From contig NZ_JAGENB010000010.1 of NCBI RefSeq assembly GCF_019991125.1, positions 1 through 64,000 of the forward strand: a stretch of DNA of 64,000 bases, read 5' to 3'. This DNA is from Phyllobacterium calauticae (GTDB lineage: Bacteria > Pseudomonadota > Alphaproteobacteria > Rhizobiales > Rhizobiaceae). A program made the translations under genes and the position numbers. Within the stretch, counting starts at the first letter, position 1. The number at the start of each line of letters is the position of its first letter. This document shows positions 32,386 to 44,173 of the stretch, piece after piece. The notes under the pieces were generated by a model. It was not told the DNA's origin. It ran no database searches and saw only the letters and a program-made list of their open reading frames with translations.

Positions 32386-34587
32386 ATGAACGATCAGTCA
32401 CCCGCCATAACGAATGCAGTCGAAGCCATCGGTCTGCCGGATCTGCACACCAGTGTCGACCGTTTCGTCAATCGCGAGTTCTCCTGGCTGCAGTTCAACC
32501 GCCGCGTGCTGGAAGAAGCCCACAATGTGCACCAGCCGCTGCTGGAGCGCCTGCGCTTCCTGTCCATCTCCGCCGCCAATCTCGACGAATTCTTCATGGT
32601 GCGCATTGCCGGTCTCGCCGGGCAGGTGCGTGCCGGGGTAGCCAATCGCAGCCCGGACGGGCGCACGCCGCAGGAACAGCTGGAATTCGTGCTCGATGAA
32701 GTCGGCAAGCTGCAGGCCGCCCAGCAGCTGCGCCTGAACGAACTGCGCGTCGAGATGCTGGCCGAAAATATTGAAATCGTCCGCCCGGACAAGCTGACCA
32801 AAAGCGAGCGCCTCTGGCTCGAGGATCACTTCCTCGAAACCATCTATCCCGTCCTGACCCCGCTCTCCATCGATCCGGCACATCCGTTCCCGTTCATTCC
32901 CAATCTCGGTTTCACCATCGCCATGCTGTTGAGCCGCAGCATCGACAACCGTCCGATGACGGCGCTGTTGCGCCTGCCGCAGGCGTTGAAACGTTTCATC
33001 CAGATTCCCGACGATGCCGGCCGTTTCCGCTTCCTGACGCTTGAGGATGCCATCAGCCTGTTCACCGGGCGGTTGTTCCCCGGCTATGAGGTGAAGGGCG
33101 CCGGTACATTCCGCATCATCCGCGACAGCGATATCGAGGTGGAGGAAGAGGCCGAGGATCTGGTGCGCCTGTTCGAAAGCGCGCTGAAGCGCCGCCGCCG
33201 CGGCCAGGTGATCCGCATCGAGTTCGATGATGAAATGCCGGAATCGCTGCGTGCTTTCGTGGCGACGGAGCTCGGTGTTCCCGACAACCGCATCAGCGTG
33301 CTCGAAGGCCTTCTGGCGCTCAACACCATCTCCGAAATCGTCGGCATTCCGCGCGCCGACCTGAAATTCGTGCCCTACAACCCGCGCTTCCCCGAGCGGG
33401 TGCGCGAGCATGGCGGCGATTGCTTTGCCGCGATCCGCGAAAAGGACATCGTGGTGCACCACCCCTACGAATCCTTCGACGTCGTGGTGCAGTTCCTGCG
33501 CCAGGCGGCGGCGGATCCGGAAGTGGTTGCCATCAAGCAGACGCTCTACCGCACCTCCAATGACAGCCCCATCGTGCGCGCGCTGATCGACGCCGCCGAT
33601 GCCGGCAAGTCGGTGACGGCGCTGGTCGAGCTCAAGGCGCGCTTCGACGAAGAAGCCAATATCCGCTGGGCGCGCGATCTGGAACGCGCCGGCGTTCAGG
33701 TCGTCTTCGGCTTCATCGAGCTGAAGACCCACGCGAAAATGTCGCTGGTCGTGCGCCGCGAGGAACAGAAGCTGCGCAGCTACGTGCATCTCGGCACGGG
33801 CAATTACCACCCGATCACCGCCAAGATCTATACGGATCTGTCGTTCTTCACCTGCGAACCGTCGATCGGGCGCGACGTTGCGCAGATCTTCAACTTCATC
33901 ACCGGCTATACCCAGCCATCCGGCGAGATGGGCATTGCCGTGTCGCCGACCACCCTGCGCCCGCGCATTCTCCAGCACATCGCCGAAGAAATCGAGCACG
34001 CCAAGGCCGGCCGTCCGGCGGCAATCTGGATGAAGATGAATTCGCTGGTCGATCCGCAGATCATCGATGCGCTCTACAATGCCAGCACGCACGGCGTCGA
34101 CATCGACCTCATCGTGCGCGGCATCTGCTGCCTGCGCCCGCAGGTTCCGGGGCTTTCCGACACGATCCGGGCAAAATCCATCGTCGGCCGCTTTCTCGAA
34201 CACAGCCGTATTTTCTGCTTCGGCAACGGTGCGGGACTGCCGTCGGAAAAGGCGCTCGTCTATATCGGTTCAGCCGATATGATGACCCGCAACCTCGACC
34301 GCCGCGTCGAAACGCTGGTTCCGATCACCAATCCAACTGTGCATCAACAGCTTCTTTCACAGATTATGCTGGCAAACCTTCTCGACAACCAGCAGAGTTA
34401 CGAGTTACTAGCAGACGGTACGTCGCGCCGGATTGTTCCGGCGGATGGAGAAGATGCTTTTAACGCGCAGGAATATTTCATGACAAATCCCAGCCTGTCC
34501 GGCCGCGGCAAGTCGCTGAAGTCTTCAGCACCACGCTTGATCGCTCACCGCAAGCGATCCAAAGCAGCGAAAAACAAGACTGCATGA
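32386..34587 (+). CDS. ppk: Polyphosphate kinase 1
   Basis: A 733-residue enzyme of normal length. The ATG at 32386 is chosen over 32380 because GGAG at 32375-32378 is 7 nt away from it but almost touches the other. N-terminal motif: [19 protein letters not shown]. The catalytic His lies in [16 protein letters not shown] (His449). PPK1 transfers the gamma phosphate of ATP to a growing polyphosphate chain and autophosphorylates on that His. It overlaps ppx by 4 nt (ATGA), so synthesis and degradation are coupled in one transcript. Confidence 0.96.
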   Translation: MNDQSPAITNAVEAIGLPDLHTSVDRFVNREFSWLQFNRRVLEEAHNVHQPLLERLRFLSISAANLDEFFMVRIAGLAGQVRAGVANRSPDGRTPQEQLEFVLDEVGKLQAAQQLRLNELRVEMLAENIEIVRPDKLTKSERLWLEDHFLETIYPVLTPLSIDPAHPFPFIPNLGFTIAMLLSRSIDNRPMTALLRLPQALKRFIQIPDDAGRFRFLTLEDAISLFTGRLFPGYEVKGAGTFRIIRDSDIEVEEEAEDLVRLFESALKRRRRGQVIRIEFDDEMPESLRAFVATELGVPDNRISVLEGLLALNTISEIVGIPRADLKFVPYNPRFPERVREHGGDCFAAIREKDIVVHHPYESFDVVVQFLRQAAADPEVVAIKQTLYRTSNDSPIVRALIDAADAGKSVTALVELKARFDEEANIRWARDLERAGVQVVFGFIELKTHAKMSLVVRREEQKLRSYVHLGTGNYHPITAKIYTDLSFFTCEPSIGRDVAQIFNFITGYTQPSGEMGIAVSPTTLRPRILQHIAEEIEHAKAGRPAAIWMKMNSLVDPQIIDALYNASTHGVDIDLIVRGICCLRPQVPGLSDTIRAKSIVGRFLEHSRIFCFGNGAGLPSEKALVYIGSADMMTRNLDRRVETLVPITNPTVHQQLLSQIMLANLLDNQQSYELLADGTSRRIVPADGEDAFNAQEYFMTNPSLSGRGKSLKSSAPRLIAHRKRSKAAKNKTA

Positions 34588-36095
34588 TATCCGCAGCGCA
34601 GGGGCGTGTGCAAGGACGCCATCCGGCCGGTGTCATCGACATCGGCTCGAACTCTGTACGTCTGGTCGTCTATGAGGGGGTTACCCGTTCGCCGACCGTC
34701 CTTTTCAACGAAAAGATTCTCTGCGGCCTTGGCAAAGGCCTGGTAAAAACCGGCAAGCTGAATGAAAAGGCCGTGCAAAGCGCCTTGCGGGCGCTGCGCC
34801 GGTTCCGCGCCCTGGCTGATCAGGCGGGCGCCCGCTCGCTGGATGTGCTGGCGACGGCCGCAGCGCGCGAAGCCGAAAACGGTCCCGATTTCATCGCCCA
34901 GGCCGAAATCGTTCTGGGAGAACCGATCAAGGTTCTGTCCGGCCGGGAAGAGGCCTATTATTCCGCGCTGGGGATCATCTCCGGCTTTCATGATCCCGAT
35001 GGTATCGCAGGCGATCTGGGCGGCGGCAGTCTCGAACTGGTCGATGTCAAGGGCCGCACCATCGGCGACGGCATCACCCTGCCGCTGGGCGGCCTGCGTC
35101 TGCAGGATATGTCGAACGGCGATCTTTCCGCCGCCTCCGATATCGCCAAGAAGACGCTGGAATCGGCGAAGCTTTTGGCCAAGGGCAAGGGCCGGGCGTT
35201 CTACGCCGTGGGCGGCACCTGGCGAAACCTCGCCAAGCTGCACATGAGTGCCGAGCACTATCCGCTGCACGTCATGCACCACTATGAAATTCCTTTCGAG
35301 GAAGCACAGCGCTTTCTCAAGCGCGTCGCGGACGGCAATCTCGACAATATGCGCGGGATCGAGGATGTCTCGAAGAACCGCCGTGCATTGCTGTCCTACG
35401 GCGCCATCGCCCTGCTTGAGACCATCCGCAAGATGCGTCCGTCAAAGATTGTCTTTTCGGCCCTTGGCGTGCGGGAAGGGTTTCTGTTCTCGCTGCTGTC
35501 GGAATCCGAGCAGCTGGAAGACCCGCTGATTGCCGCAGCCGACGAATTGGCCGTGCTGCGCGCCCGCTCGCCCGCCTATGCGCGCGAGCTGGCGGAGTGG
35601 AGCGGCGATGCCTTTGCCGCGCTCGGCTATGACGAGACGGAGGACGAGAAGCGCTATCGCCGCGCGGCCTGCCTGATCGCCGATATCAGCTGGCGTGCCC
35701 ACCCCGATTATCGCGGTTCGCAGGCGCTGAACATGATCTCCAACGCTGCTTTTGTCGGCATTGATCATCCGGGCCGGGCCTATATCGCGCTTGCCAATTT
35801 CTTCCGCCATGAGGGCATTGCCAACAGCGCGGCGGACCCGGAACTGGCGGCGCTCGCTACGCCGCGGCTGCTGGAATATTCGAAGATACTGGCGGCGATC
35901 ATGCGGATTGTTTATCCGTTTTCCGCATCGATGGCGGGGGTGGTTCCCAACCTCTCGTGGAAACAGGCGTCTGACGGCATCTATCTCGAAGTGGCGGCCA
36001 GGAATGCCGACCTGATCGGCGATGTGCCGGAAGGCCGCTTGCAGCAATTGGCGAAACTGACGGGCAAGCCGCTGAAAATGGCCATCGGCAAATAA
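34584..36095 (+). CDS. ppx: Exopolyphosphatase (Ppx/GppA family)
   Basis: A 503-residue protein whose ATG overlaps the ppk stop. Family motifs: [17 protein letters not shown] at residues 14-30 (actin-like nucleotide fold phosphate loop), [13 protein letters not shown], and [10 protein letters not shown]. It splits phosphate from polyphosphate ends and may also hydrolyse pppGpp; the two activities cannot be told apart here. A C-terminal HD-like region follows, as in other alphaproteobacterial members. Confidence 0.94.
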   Translation: MISAAQGRVQGRHPAGVIDIGSNSVRLVVYEGVTRSPTVLFNEKILCGLGKGLVKTGKLNEKAVQSALRALRRFRALADQAGARSLDVLATAAAREAENGPDFIAQAEIVLGEPIKVLSGREEAYYSALGIISGFHDPDGIAGDLGGGSLELVDVKGRTIGDGITLPLGGLRLQDMSNGDLSAASDIAKKTLESAKLLAKGKGRAFYAVGGTWRNLAKLHMSAEHYPLHVMHHYEIPFEEAQRFLKRVADGNLDNMRGIEDVSKNRRALLSYGAIALLETIRKMRPSKIVFSALGVREGFLFSLLSESEQLEDPLIAAADELAVLRARSPAYARELAEWSGDAFAALGYDETEDEKRYRRAACLIADISWRAHPDYRGSQALNMISNAAFVGIDHPGRAYIALANFFRHEGIANSAADPELAALATPRLLEYSKILAAIMRIVYPFSASMAGVVPNLSWKQASDGIYLEVAARNADLIGDVPEGRLQQLAKLTGKPLKMAIGK

Positions 36096-36105
36096 GTGCC
36101 GGTGC

Positions 36106-37026
36106 TCAGGCGGCGATGGCCGCCTTCTTGCGTCCGGGCAGGGTCATCGCCGCGACACCGGCAATCACGCAGATCAGGCCGATCCATGCGGTCGATGCCA
36201 GGCTTTCGCCGAGAAACAGCACGCCGATGCCGACGCCGATCGGTACGCGCAGATAGGCCTGCGACGTCGTGCCGACCGTGCCCAGCGTATTGATCAGCCG
36301 GAAATAGATCACGAAGGCGAGGGCGGTGGAGAACACGGCAAGGCCGAGCAGCGCGAGGAGCGAGTGGGCAGAGGGCGCCAGTGTCCATGGCCGGTCGACC
36401 ACGAGGCTGACCGGGATGAGGATGACGGCGCCGCAGAGCATCGAGCCAGCGGCGGGCATCATCGGATCGAGATTTTTGAAACCCTTGCCGAAGATGGCGG
36501 CCGCCGCATAGGAAATCGTTGCCGCAACGATGGCAAGCTGCGCCACCAGTTCCTTGCCGATGCCGTTGAATGCCTCGAGCCCGATGATCAGGGAAATGCC
36601 GATGACACCGGCCGCCACGCCGAAGACTTTTCGCGTGGTCACGGCTTCGTGGCGGGTGATCAGGACCGTCAGCAGAAAGGCGAAGATCGGCGTTGTCGAA
36701 TTGAGAATGGTGGCAAGACCGGCATTGACGGTCAATTCTGCCCAGGCGATCAGGGTGAAGGGGATCACGCTGTTGATGCAGGCCTGGATGAGAAAGCGTT
36801 TCCAGATCGCCGGATCGCGCGGCAGGGCAAGGCCGCGCAGCTTGATGATGGCCAGCAGCAGTCCGCCGGCGATCAGCGTGCGGGCAGCGATGAATGTGAC
36901 CGGCGGGATCGTCTCGACCCCGACCCGGATGAAGGTATAGGAGGCGCCCCACAGCGTGGCAAGAATGGCGAGAAGCGCCAGTTCTTTGGCCAGAGACGGG
37001 GTTTGCACGGGGGTAGCAGACATCAT
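36106..37026 (-). CDS. EamA/DMT-family transporter
   Basis: A 306-residue protein with ten membrane spans in two EamA repeats (first repeat begins LLAILATLWGASYTFIRVGV; second repeat around AAAIFGKGFKN). The substrate is unknown; relatives export amino acids or other metabolites. It is convergent with ppx, 10 nt apart. Confidence 0.88.
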   Translation of the reverse strand: MMSATPVQTPSLAKELALLAILATLWGASYTFIRVGVETIPPVTFIAARTLIAGGLLLAIIKLRGLALPRDPAIWKRFLIQACINSVIPFTLIAWAELTVNAGLATILNSTTPIFAFLLTVLITRHEAVTTRKVFGVAAGVIGISLIIGLEAFNGIGKELVAQLAIVAATISYAAAAIFGKGFKNLDPMMPAAGSMLCGAVILIPVSLVVDRPWTLAPSAHSLLALLGLAVFSTALAFVIYFRLINTLGTVGTTSQAYLRVPIGVGIGVLFLGESLASTAWIGLICVIAGVAAMTLPGRKKAAIAA

Positions 37027-37104
37027 TGCCTCACATCAGCATGGTTTCAACGGGCCGATGCTAGCCAGTTTTGGCGGGCCGGTACTTCGGTGGAGGCCGA
37101 AGTA

Positions 37105-38262
37105 TCAGTCCGTGCAGGGCACGGCCCGGATCCGCTTGTTCTCGAACTTCAGGCACAACTCGCCATTGATCAGCTGCAGCGCCTTTTCACCAAAAACCTC
37201 GCGGCGCCAGCCCTGCAGGGCCGGAATATCATCCGCATCGCCTTCCGCGGCAATCCGGTCGATCTCGTCTGACGTTGCGACAACCTTGGCGGCAACGCCG
37301 TGTTCTTCCGTCACGAGACGCAGCAGAACCTTCAGCAGTTCGGCCGCTGCTCCCGCACCTTCCGGCGACTGCACGGATTTCGGCAGGCGCGGCATGTCTT
37401 CCTTCGGCAGGTCCAGCGCGATGTTGACGGCATTGAGCAGCCCCGTGGCGATGCTGGAGCGCTCCCAGCCCTTGGGGATGGTGCGCAACCGGCCCATCGC
37501 TTCCACGTCACGCGGCTGCTGCTGGGCGATCTCGTAAATGGCGTCGTCCTTGAGGACGCGGCCGCGCGGCACGTTGCGCTCGCGCGCTTCGCGTTCGCGC
37601 CAGGCGGCAACGCTGCGCAGCACGGCGAGCTCCTGCGGCTTGCGCAGGCGCATCTTCAGGCGCTTCCACGCATCGTCGGGATGCATGTCATAGGTCTCGC
37701 GCGCCGTCAGCACCTTCATCTCGTCGAGCACCCAGTCGGTGCGGCCTTCTTCCTCGAGCTTTGCTTTGAGGTGCAGATAGATGTCGCGCAGATGGGTGAC
37801 ATCGGCCAGCGCATAGTCGAGCTGCTTGTCGGAGAGCGGGCGGCGGCGCCAGTCGGTGAAGCGCGAGGACTTGTCGATCTGCGCGCCATTCACCCGCTGC
37901 ACCAGCTGGTCATAGGCAATGGCATCGCCGAAGCCGCAGACCATTGCCGCCACCTGCGTGTCGAAGACCGGGTGGGGGATCAGATTGCCGAGATGGAAAA
38001 CGATCTCGATATCCTGCCGCGCCGCGTGGAACACCTTGACGATGGTCTCATCCGCCATCAGCCGGAAAAACGGCGCAAGGTCGAGGCCCGGTGCGAGGGC
38101 ATCGACAATGGCAGTATGATCAGGGGATGCGAGCTGGATAACGCAAAGCTCCGGCCAGAACGTGGTCTCCCGGATGAACTCCGTGTCGACTGTTACGAAA
38201 TCGGATTGCGAAAGGGCGGCTACAGCCTGGTCAAGCTGATCTGTGGTTGTAATCATGGTCAT
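37105..38262 (-). CDS. rnd: Ribonuclease D
   Basis: A 385-residue 3'-5' exoribonuclease from the ATG at 38262 (38256 also possible; neither has a strong ribosome binding site). The DEDD catalytic residues are seen in [20 protein letters not shown] (DxE), [17 protein letters not shown] and [14 protein letters not shown] (YxxxD). A C-terminal HRDC region follows. It trims tRNA and other RNA 3' ends. It is divergent from aspS. Confidence 0.93.
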   Translation of the reverse strand: MTMITTTDQLDQAVAALSQSDFVTVDTEFIRETTFWPELCVIQLASPDHTAIVDALAPGLDLAPFFRLMADETIVKVFHAARQDIEIVFHLGNLIPHPVFDTQVAAMVCGFGDAIAYDQLVQRVNGAQIDKSSRFTDWRRRPLSDKQLDYALADVTHLRDIYLHLKAKLEEEGRTDWVLDEMKVLTARETYDMHPDDAWKRLKMRLRKPQELAVLRSVAAWREREARERNVPRGRVLKDDAIYEIAQQQPRDVEAMGRLRTIPKGWERSSIATGLLNAVNIALDLPKEDMPRLPKSVQSPEGAGAAAELLKVLLRLVTEEHGVAAKVVATSDEIDRIAAEGDADDIPALQGWRREVFGEKALQLINGELCLKFENKRIRAVPCTD

Positions 38263-38487
38263 GAAATTTCTATAGCGAATGGAAATGCATTTGTCTCGCC
38301 TGTCCGAGTTTCTTCGCTGCTTGTCGCGTCTATATGGTTGATAGGCCCACAAATCCGTCCTCCAGTCATTCGCAATCTTGACAAATCGCCGTCAAAATGC
38401 GCTTGTCCGCGCAAATTCCAAGATCATGGCCGGGGCTTTCTTCACGTCTTCCGGCAGCAAGCATCAAGCATCTCAGAGGCACATATC

Positions 38488-40278
38488 ATGCACCGTTACC
38501 GCAGCCATACCTGCGCCGCCCTGCGGAAATCCGACGTTGGTTCGACAGTTCGTCTTTCCGGCTGGGTTCATCGCGTCCGCGATCATGGCGGCATTCTCTT
38601 CATCGACATCCGCGATCACTACGGTCTGACCCAGATCGTCGCCAGCCCCGACTCGCCCGCCTTCAAGCTGGCCGAGACGGTGCGCGGCGAATGGGTGATC
38701 CGCGTCGACGGCGAAGTGAAGGCCCGCACGGATGATACGGTCAATGCCAACATGCCGACGGGCGAGATCGAGGTGTTCGCCCGCGAGATCGAAATCCTGT
38801 CCGCCGCCAAGGAACTGCCGCTGCCGGTGTTCGGCGAGCTGGACTATCCGGAAGACATCCGCCTGAAGTATCGCTTCCTCGATCTGCGCCGCGACACGCT
38901 GCACAAGAACATCATGTCGCGCACCAAGATCATCGCCGCCATGCGCCGCCGCATGACCGAGATCGGCTTCACCGAATTCTCGACGCCGATCCTGACGGCA
39001 TCGTCGCCGGAAGGTGCGCGCGACTTCCTCGTGCCCAGCCGCATTCATCCCGGCAAGTTCTATGCCCTGCCGCAGGCGCCGCAGCAGTACAAGCAGCTGA
39101 TCATGATGTCCGGTTTCGACCGCTACTTCCAGATCGCACCCTGCTTCCGCGACGAAGATCCGCGTGCCGACCGCCTGCCGGGCGAGTTCTACCAGCTCGA
39201 CATCGAAATGAGCTTTGTCGAGCAGGAAGACGTGCTGTCGACGATGGAACCGGTCCTGCGCGGTGTGTTCGAGGAATTTGCCGAGGGCAAGCCGGTCACG
39301 CAGCAGTTCCCGCGCATCGCCTATGACGATGCCATGCGCAAATACGGTTCGGACAAGCCAGACCTGCGCAACCCGATCGAGATGCAGGCCGTGACCGAGC
39401 ATTTCGCCGGTTCCGGCTTCAAGGTTTTCGCCAACATGATCGCCAACGATCCGAAGGTGGAAATCTGGGCGATCCCTGCCAAGACAGGCGGCTCGCGCGC
39501 CTTCTGCGACCGCATGAACTCCTGGGCGCAGGGCGAGGGCCAGCCGGGCCTCGGCTATATCTTCTGGCGCAAGGAAGGTGAAGCGCTTGAGGGCGCCGGT
39601 CCGCTGGCCAAGAACATCGGACCGGAACGCACCGAAGCCTTGCGCGTGCAGTTGGGTCTGGACGATGGCGACGCGGCATTCTTCGTTGCGGGCGATCCCA
39701 GGAAGTTCGTCTCCTTTGCCGGTGCCGCACGCACCCGTGCGGGCGAAGAACTCAACCTCGTCGACCGCGATCAGTTCAAGCTTGCCTGGATTGTCGACTT
39801 CCCGTTCTTCGAATGGCTGGAAGACGAGAAGAAGATCGATTTCGCCCACAACCCGTTCTCCATGCCGCAGGGCGGCATGGACGCGCTGGAGCACCAGGAC
39901 CCGCTGACGATCAAGGCGTTCCAGTACGATCTCGTCTGCAACGGTTTCGAGATTTCCTCGGGCGGCATCCGCAACCATCTGCCGGAAACCATGGTGAAGG
40001 CCTTCGAGGCGGTCGGCCATTCGCGGGAAACCGTGGAAGAGCGCTTTGGCGGCCTCTACCGCGCGTTCCAGTATGGCGCACCGCCGCATGGCGGCATGGC
40101 GGCCGGTATCGACCGCATCGTGATGCTGCTCGTGGGTGCCAAGAACCTGCGCGAGATCACCATGTTCCCGATGAACCAGCAGGCCTACGATCTCCTGATG
40201 AACGCGCCGTCGGATGTGTCGCCCGCGCAGCTGCGCGACCTCAACATCCGCCTCGCACCGATGAAGAAAGAGGATTAA
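38488..40278 (+). CDS. aspS: Aspartyl-tRNA synthetase
   Basis: A 596-residue class II synthetase of bacterial length, from the ATG at 38488. It starts [18 protein letters not shown] and has an N-terminal OB-fold anticodon domain, motif 2 ([19 protein letters not shown]), an inserted GAD domain and motif 3 ([12 protein letters not shown]). Alphaproteobacterial members often charge both tRNA-Asp and tRNA-Asn. An in-frame extension upstream runs through the rnd gene and is rejected. Confidence 0.96.
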   Translation: MHRYRSHTCAALRKSDVGSTVRLSGWVHRVRDHGGILFIDIRDHYGLTQIVASPDSPAFKLAETVRGEWVIRVDGEVKARTDDTVNANMPTGEIEVFAREIEILSAAKELPLPVFGELDYPEDIRLKYRFLDLRRDTLHKNIMSRTKIIAAMRRRMTEIGFTEFSTPILTASSPEGARDFLVPSRIHPGKFYALPQAPQQYKQLIMMSGFDRYFQIAPCFRDEDPRADRLPGEFYQLDIEMSFVEQEDVLSTMEPVLRGVFEEFAEGKPVTQQFPRIAYDDAMRKYGSDKPDLRNPIEMQAVTEHFAGSGFKVFANMIANDPKVEIWAIPAKTGGSRAFCDRMNSWAQGEGQPGLGYIFWRKEGEALEGAGPLAKNIGPERTEALRVQLGLDDGDAAFFVAGDPRKFVSFAGAARTRAGEELNLVDRDQFKLAWIVDFPFFEWLEDEKKIDFAHNPFSMPQGGMDALEHQDPLTIKAFQYDLVCNGFEISSGGIRNHLPETMVKAFEAVGHSRETVEERFGGLYRAFQYGAPPHGGMAAGIDRIVMLLVGAKNLREITMFPMNQQAYDLLMNAPSDVSPAQLRDLNIRLAPMKKED

Positions 40279-40308
40279 AAACCCTTTCCAACCGACTCTG
40301 GACAAACA

Positions 40309-40337
40309 AAAAAGCCCGGCATCTCGCCGGGCTTTTT
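40309..40337. terminator. Bidirectional terminator between aspS and the next convergent gene
   Basis: AAAAAGCCCGGC (40309-40320) and GCCGGGCTTTTT (40326-40337) form a perfect stem around ATCTC. The A tract and T tract let it work on both strands. Confidence 0.9.
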
Positions 40338-40355
40338 CTTTGCCGTCTCTATCGA

Positions 40356-41555
40356 TTACTGGTTGGCGTTGACCGTGACGCCGAGCGTCTTGATCAACGA
40401 CTTCGGATCGGCCATGCCGCCGGCTGCAATGATGGCAAACGGCACGGGCTTGGCCGGGGCGGCCTTGATCTCGATGTTCTTCGGGCTGTCGAGATAGGCG
40501 CTGACCGCTGTTCCCAGGGCCTGGGCAAATTCGGCATTGCCGAGCTGCGCTGCCATCATCGGCAGGATGGCCTTGCCCTGGTTGACCAGGTCGGTGCGCT
40601 TGGCGCCCTGCTGCTTGGCAGCGTAGTCGAGAGCCTTGTTGGTGAGCGAAGCATCGTCGAAGCGGATCGATGCGCCAGTGAAGCTCAACTGCTGCATCAG
40701 GCCGAGCATGGCCATGCCCTTGGCATCGTCTGGCTTGCCGTCCACATTCTTTGTCGCCTCTTTGACATTTTTGACGAAATCGGGAGTGATGCCGGCAAGA
40801 TCAATTTTTATACCCAAAGCACCCGCATTATCGAACGTGACGTCCATTTTCTCGACGTTGATGCGGCCATCAGAGGTATTCCAGGTGCCGCCCATGTCGA
40901 ACTTTCCGGAAAGAGTCTCGTAACCAAGCGCTTTCAGAGCATCTTTGGTTTTCGGATCCTGGACTTCAGACAGGTCAGCTTTAAAACTTCCGATGTTGGA
41001 TGTGAATTTCATTGGCGTCGTTGCGGAAAGGGGCGAACGGATACCAGACAGAGCATCCAGAGTAAGAGCCTCCTTGCCGTTCGCGGAGACAGCGACGTGT
41101 TTTATCTCGGCTTTTTCGAACTGGAGAACTTGTGCGAGTGGGTCGGTCGAGTTTTCAGGCGGAAGCATAACACCTTCAATACTGATGCCCTGAATAATGA
41201 CTCTGCCGTTGGCCTCTTCCTTGGATGTGTGATCAATATCCGGCACGGTAATCAGTCCGACTTTGAATGCTCCGCCATCAGCATCAGCAATATCGCTAAG
41301 CGTCACATCGCCAACTTTGAAGCTTTCCTTATCGTCTTTGCCTGATACTTTTGTATCCTTCAGAACAACCGTTGTGCCGCTGCTTTCCACATTGCCGTAC
41401 TCAAGCGTAGCACCATACTGGGAATAGATACCCTTCAGACGGGCAGCCACCGCATTGCCGTCCACCGCATAGGCTGAACCGGCAAAGACAACGACAAGTG
41501 CAGTGGTCGCAGCCATGAGGTGCAAGCCGGATTTCAGAGAGTAGGTTGGACGCAT
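40356..41555 (-). CDS. Exported protein of unknown function
   Basis: A 399-residue protein from the ATG at 41555 with AAGGAA upstream. A signal peptide (ALVVVFAGSAYA, cut at about residue 30) leads to a domain of repeated beta-rich units, such as LEYGNVESSGTTVVLKDTKV and ISIEGVMLPPENSTDPLAQV. No enzyme motif is visible. The beta-strand pattern with KAEIKHVAVS resembles lipid-transfer or AsmA-like folds, but that is speculation. It is convergent with aspS through the terminator. Confidence 0.75.
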   Translation of the reverse strand: MRPTYSLKSGLHLMAATTALVVVFAGSAYAVDGNAVAARLKGIYSQYGATLEYGNVESSGTTVVLKDTKVSGKDDKESFKVGDVTLSDIADADGGAFKVGLITVPDIDHTSKEEANGRVIIQGISIEGVMLPPENSTDPLAQVLQFEKAEIKHVAVSANGKEALTLDALSGIRSPLSATTPMKFTSNIGSFKADLSEVQDPKTKDALKALGYETLSGKFDMGGTWNTSDGRINVEKMDVTFDNAGALGIKIDLAGITPDFVKNVKEATKNVDGKPDDAKGMAMLGLMQQLSFTGASIRFDDASLTNKALDYAAKQQGAKRTDLVNQGKAILPMMAAQLGNAEFAQALGTAVSAYLDSPKNIEIKAAPAKPVPFAIIAAGGMADPKSLIKTLGVTVNANQ

Positions 41556-41777
41556 AGTGTGTTCCTTGTTTTGCTCGGTAAACAAATCTATCCCATGCCG
41601 CGCGGCAAAACTATGACAGTCTTTCCCTGCGAAATCGGGCCAATTGGGCGGTAGAAAGTCAGATTTGGCGGGTGGACGCAAGCCCTGCCCATTTTTTGCC
41701 CATCACGATAGGCAACAGGCTGTGATCTGAGCGAATCATTGCTTGCCCGTGAATCGGTGAGTTGATAACCCATTGAC

Positions 41778-44060
41778 ATGGGAAAAAGCCTGATTCCGCC
41801 AGACAATGGCGACGATAATATTGAACCGGTTGATCTGAAAGCCGCGCTGGAAGAACGCTATCTGGCCTACGCGCTTTCGACAATCATGAACCGTGCCCTG
41901 CCGGATGTGCGCGACGGGCTCAAACCCGTCCACCGCAGAATCATGCATGCGATGCGGCTTTTGCGGCTTTCGCCCGACCAGTCCTATGCCAAATGCGCCC
42001 GCATCGTCGGCGAGGTCATGGGCAAGTTCCACCCGCATGGCGACCAGTCGATCTATGATGCGCTGGTGCGCCTGTCGCAGGATTTCGCCGTGCGTTATCC
42101 GGTTGTCGACGGGCAGGGCAATTTCGGCAATATCGACGGCGATAACCCCGCGGCAATGCGCTATACCGAAGCGCGGATGACCGACGTCGCCATGCTGCTT
42201 CTCGAAGGCATCACCGAGGATGCCGTCGACTTCCGCCCGACCTACAACGAGGAAGACGAAGAACCGATCGTTCTTCCCGGCGCCTTCCCGAACCTGCTCG
42301 CCAACGGCTCGTCCGGTATTGCGGTTGGTATGGCCACGTCGATCCCGCCGCACAATGTGTCGGAACTCTGCGCCGCTGCCCTGCACCTGATCAAGCATCC
42401 CGAGGCGACGGTCGAAGAGCTGATGTCGCTGGAGGACGATCCCGAGGATCACACCAGGACCAGGGTGCGCGGGCCGGATTTCCCGACCGGTGGCGTGCTT
42501 GTCGAAAGCGCCGATGCCATTCTCGATGCCTACAAGACCGGGCGCGGCGGTTTCCGCCTGCGCGCCCGCTGGCATGTGGAGGATCAGGGGCGCGGCACCT
42601 GGATCGTCGTCATCACCGAAATTCCCTATCAGGTGCAGAAATCCCGGCTGATCGAAAAGATCGCCGAGCTCCTGATCGCCAAGAAAATTCCCTTGCTGGA
42701 TGATGTGCGCGACGAATCCACCGAGGATGTGCGCATCGTGCTCGAACCGAAGAGCCGCAGCGTCAATCCCGACATTCTGATGGAATCCCTGTTCAAGCTG
42801 TCCGAGCTGGAAACACGCTTTCCCCTGAATATGAATGTTCTCTCGAACGGCAAGGTGCCCAACGTCCTGTCGCTGCGCGACGTGCTCAAGCAATGGCTCG
42901 AACACCGCAAGGACGTCCTCATCCGCCGTTCGCGCCACCGGCTGGCCGAGATCGAGCGCCGCCTGGAAATTCTCGGCGGTTTCCTGATTGCCTATCTCAA
43001 CCTGGACGAGGTGATCCGCATCATCCGCGAGGAGGATGAGCCCAAGCAGGAAATGATGACCCGTTTCGGGCTGAGCGATGTTCAGGCGGAAGCGGTCCTG
43101 AACATGCGCCTGCGGTCGTTGCGCAAGCTCGAGGAATTCGAGATCCGCAAGGAATTCGACGGGCTGACCGCCGAAAAGGGCGAAATCGAGCAGTTGCTGG
43201 GTTCCGATGCCAAGCAGTGGCAGACCATTTCCTGGCAGATCGCCGAAATGCAGAAGAAATATGCGGCCGACACACCGCTCGGCAAGCGACGCACCACCTT
43301 TGCCGATGCGCCGCAGCATGACCAGGCCGATATTCACCATGCCATGATCGAGAAGGAGCCGGTGACGGTCGTCGTCTCGGAAAAGGGCTGGCTGCGCGCT
43401 ATGAAGGGGCATCTGCCCGATTTCTCGTCGCTGACCTTCAAGGAGGGCGACAAGCTCAAGCTGGCATTCCACGCGGAAACCACGGACCGGATTCTGATCC
43501 TGACCACCGGCGGCAAGTTCTACACCATCGGCGCCAACAGCCTGCCCGGCGGGCGCGGTCATGGCGAGCCGATCCGCATCATCGTGGATATGGAGAACGA
43601 TCAGGACATCGTCACGGCCTTCGTGCACAACCCCGGACGCCAGCTGCTGCTGTCATCCCATGACGGCAACGGCTTCCTCGTGCCGGAGGCGGATGTCATG
43701 GCCAATACCCGCAAGGGCAGGCAGGTGATGAACGTCAAGGCGCCGGATGAGGCGCGCCATTGCATTCCCGTCACCGGCGACAGCGTGGCGATCGTCGGCG
43801 AGAACCGCAAGATGCTGGTGTTCCCGCTGTCGGAAATCCCCGAACTCGGGCGTGGCAAAGGCGTACGCCTGCAGCGCTACAAGGATGGCGGCGTCTCCGA
43901 TATCCGCGTCTTTGCCATGGAGCGGGGGCTCACATGGCAGGATGCAGCGGACCGGACGTTCACGCGCAGCCGGGAAGAACTGGCCGAATGGATCGGGCCG
44001 CGTGCTTCCGCCGGCCGCATGGTGCCGAAGGGTTTCCCGCGCTCGGGCAAGTTTTCCTGA
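41778..44060 (+). CDS. parC: DNA topoisomerase IV subunit A
   Basis: A 760-residue protein. The N-terminal part has [20 protein letters not shown] and [12 protein letters not shown], then the catalytic Tyr (Y129) in [10 protein letters not shown]. The C-terminal beta-propeller repeats are present (for example [20 protein letters not shown]-like blades) and the GyrA-box is absent, as in ParC. With ParE it unlinks daughter chromosomes. No parE is in the window. Confidence 0.94.
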   Translation: MGKSLIPPDNGDDNIEPVDLKAALEERYLAYALSTIMNRALPDVRDGLKPVHRRIMHAMRLLRLSPDQSYAKCARIVGEVMGKFHPHGDQSIYDALVRLSQDFAVRYPVVDGQGNFGNIDGDNPAAMRYTEARMTDVAMLLLEGITEDAVDFRPTYNEEDEEPIVLPGAFPNLLANGSSGIAVGMATSIPPHNVSELCAAALHLIKHPEATVEELMSLEDDPEDHTRTRVRGPDFPTGGVLVESADAILDAYKTGRGGFRLRARWHVEDQGRGTWIVVITEIPYQVQKSRLIEKIAELLIAKKIPLLDDVRDESTEDVRIVLEPKSRSVNPDILMESLFKLSELETRFPLNMNVLSNGKVPNVLSLRDVLKQWLEHRKDVLIRRSRHRLAEIERRLEILGGFLIAYLNLDEVIRIIREEDEPKQEMMTRFGLSDVQAEAVLNMRLRSLRKLEEFEIRKEFDGLTAEKGEIEQLLGSDAKQWQTISWQIAEMQKKYAADTPLGKRRTTFADAPQHDQADIHHAMIEKEPVTVVVSEKGWLRAMKGHLPDFSSLTFKEGDKLKLAFHAETTDRILILTTGGKFYTIGANSLPGGRGHGEPIRIIVDMENDQDIVTAFVHNPGRQLLLSSHDGNGFLVPEADVMANTRKGRQVMNVKAPDEARHCIPVTGDSVAIVGENRKMLVFPLSEIPELGRGKGVRLQRYKDGGVSDIRVFAMERGLTWQDAADRTFTRSREELAEWIGPRASAGRMVPKGFPRSGKFS

Positions 44061-44090
44061 CATCGATGTGACGGCCGATTGAAAAATTAA

Positions 44091-44158
44091 ACGAGAGCGT
44101 TCATTCTCGTATTGACCGGTTTTACGTTTCGCTATAAATGAGAGTGAACATTCGCTCT
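44091..44158 (+). promoter_or_regulatory. Promoter bracketed by two operator-like palindromes
   Basis: Site 1, ACGAGAGCGTTCATTCTCGT (44091-44110), has perfect 6-bp ends. Site 2, GAGAGTGAACATTCGCTC (44141-44158), is a similar imperfect palindrome. Between them lie TTGACC (44112-44117) and TATAAA (44133-44138), a promoter-like pair with a 15-nt spacer. The layout fits autorepression of the efflux operon by the TetR protein encoded just downstream. Confidence 0.6.
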
Positions 44159-44173
44159 TTTTTGTGGTGCCTC

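Noticed and set aside
32398-34203. Long minus-strand frame inside ppk
   Set aside because: It is a shadow caused by GC-rich codon use; His/Asp/Gly-rich composition without motifs. Similar shadows occur at 41736-43628 and 46792-48729.
37300-38487. Long in-frame extension upstream of aspS
   Set aside because: It runs antisense through rnd, has no synthetase features, and the normal N terminus MHRYRSHTC starts at 38488.
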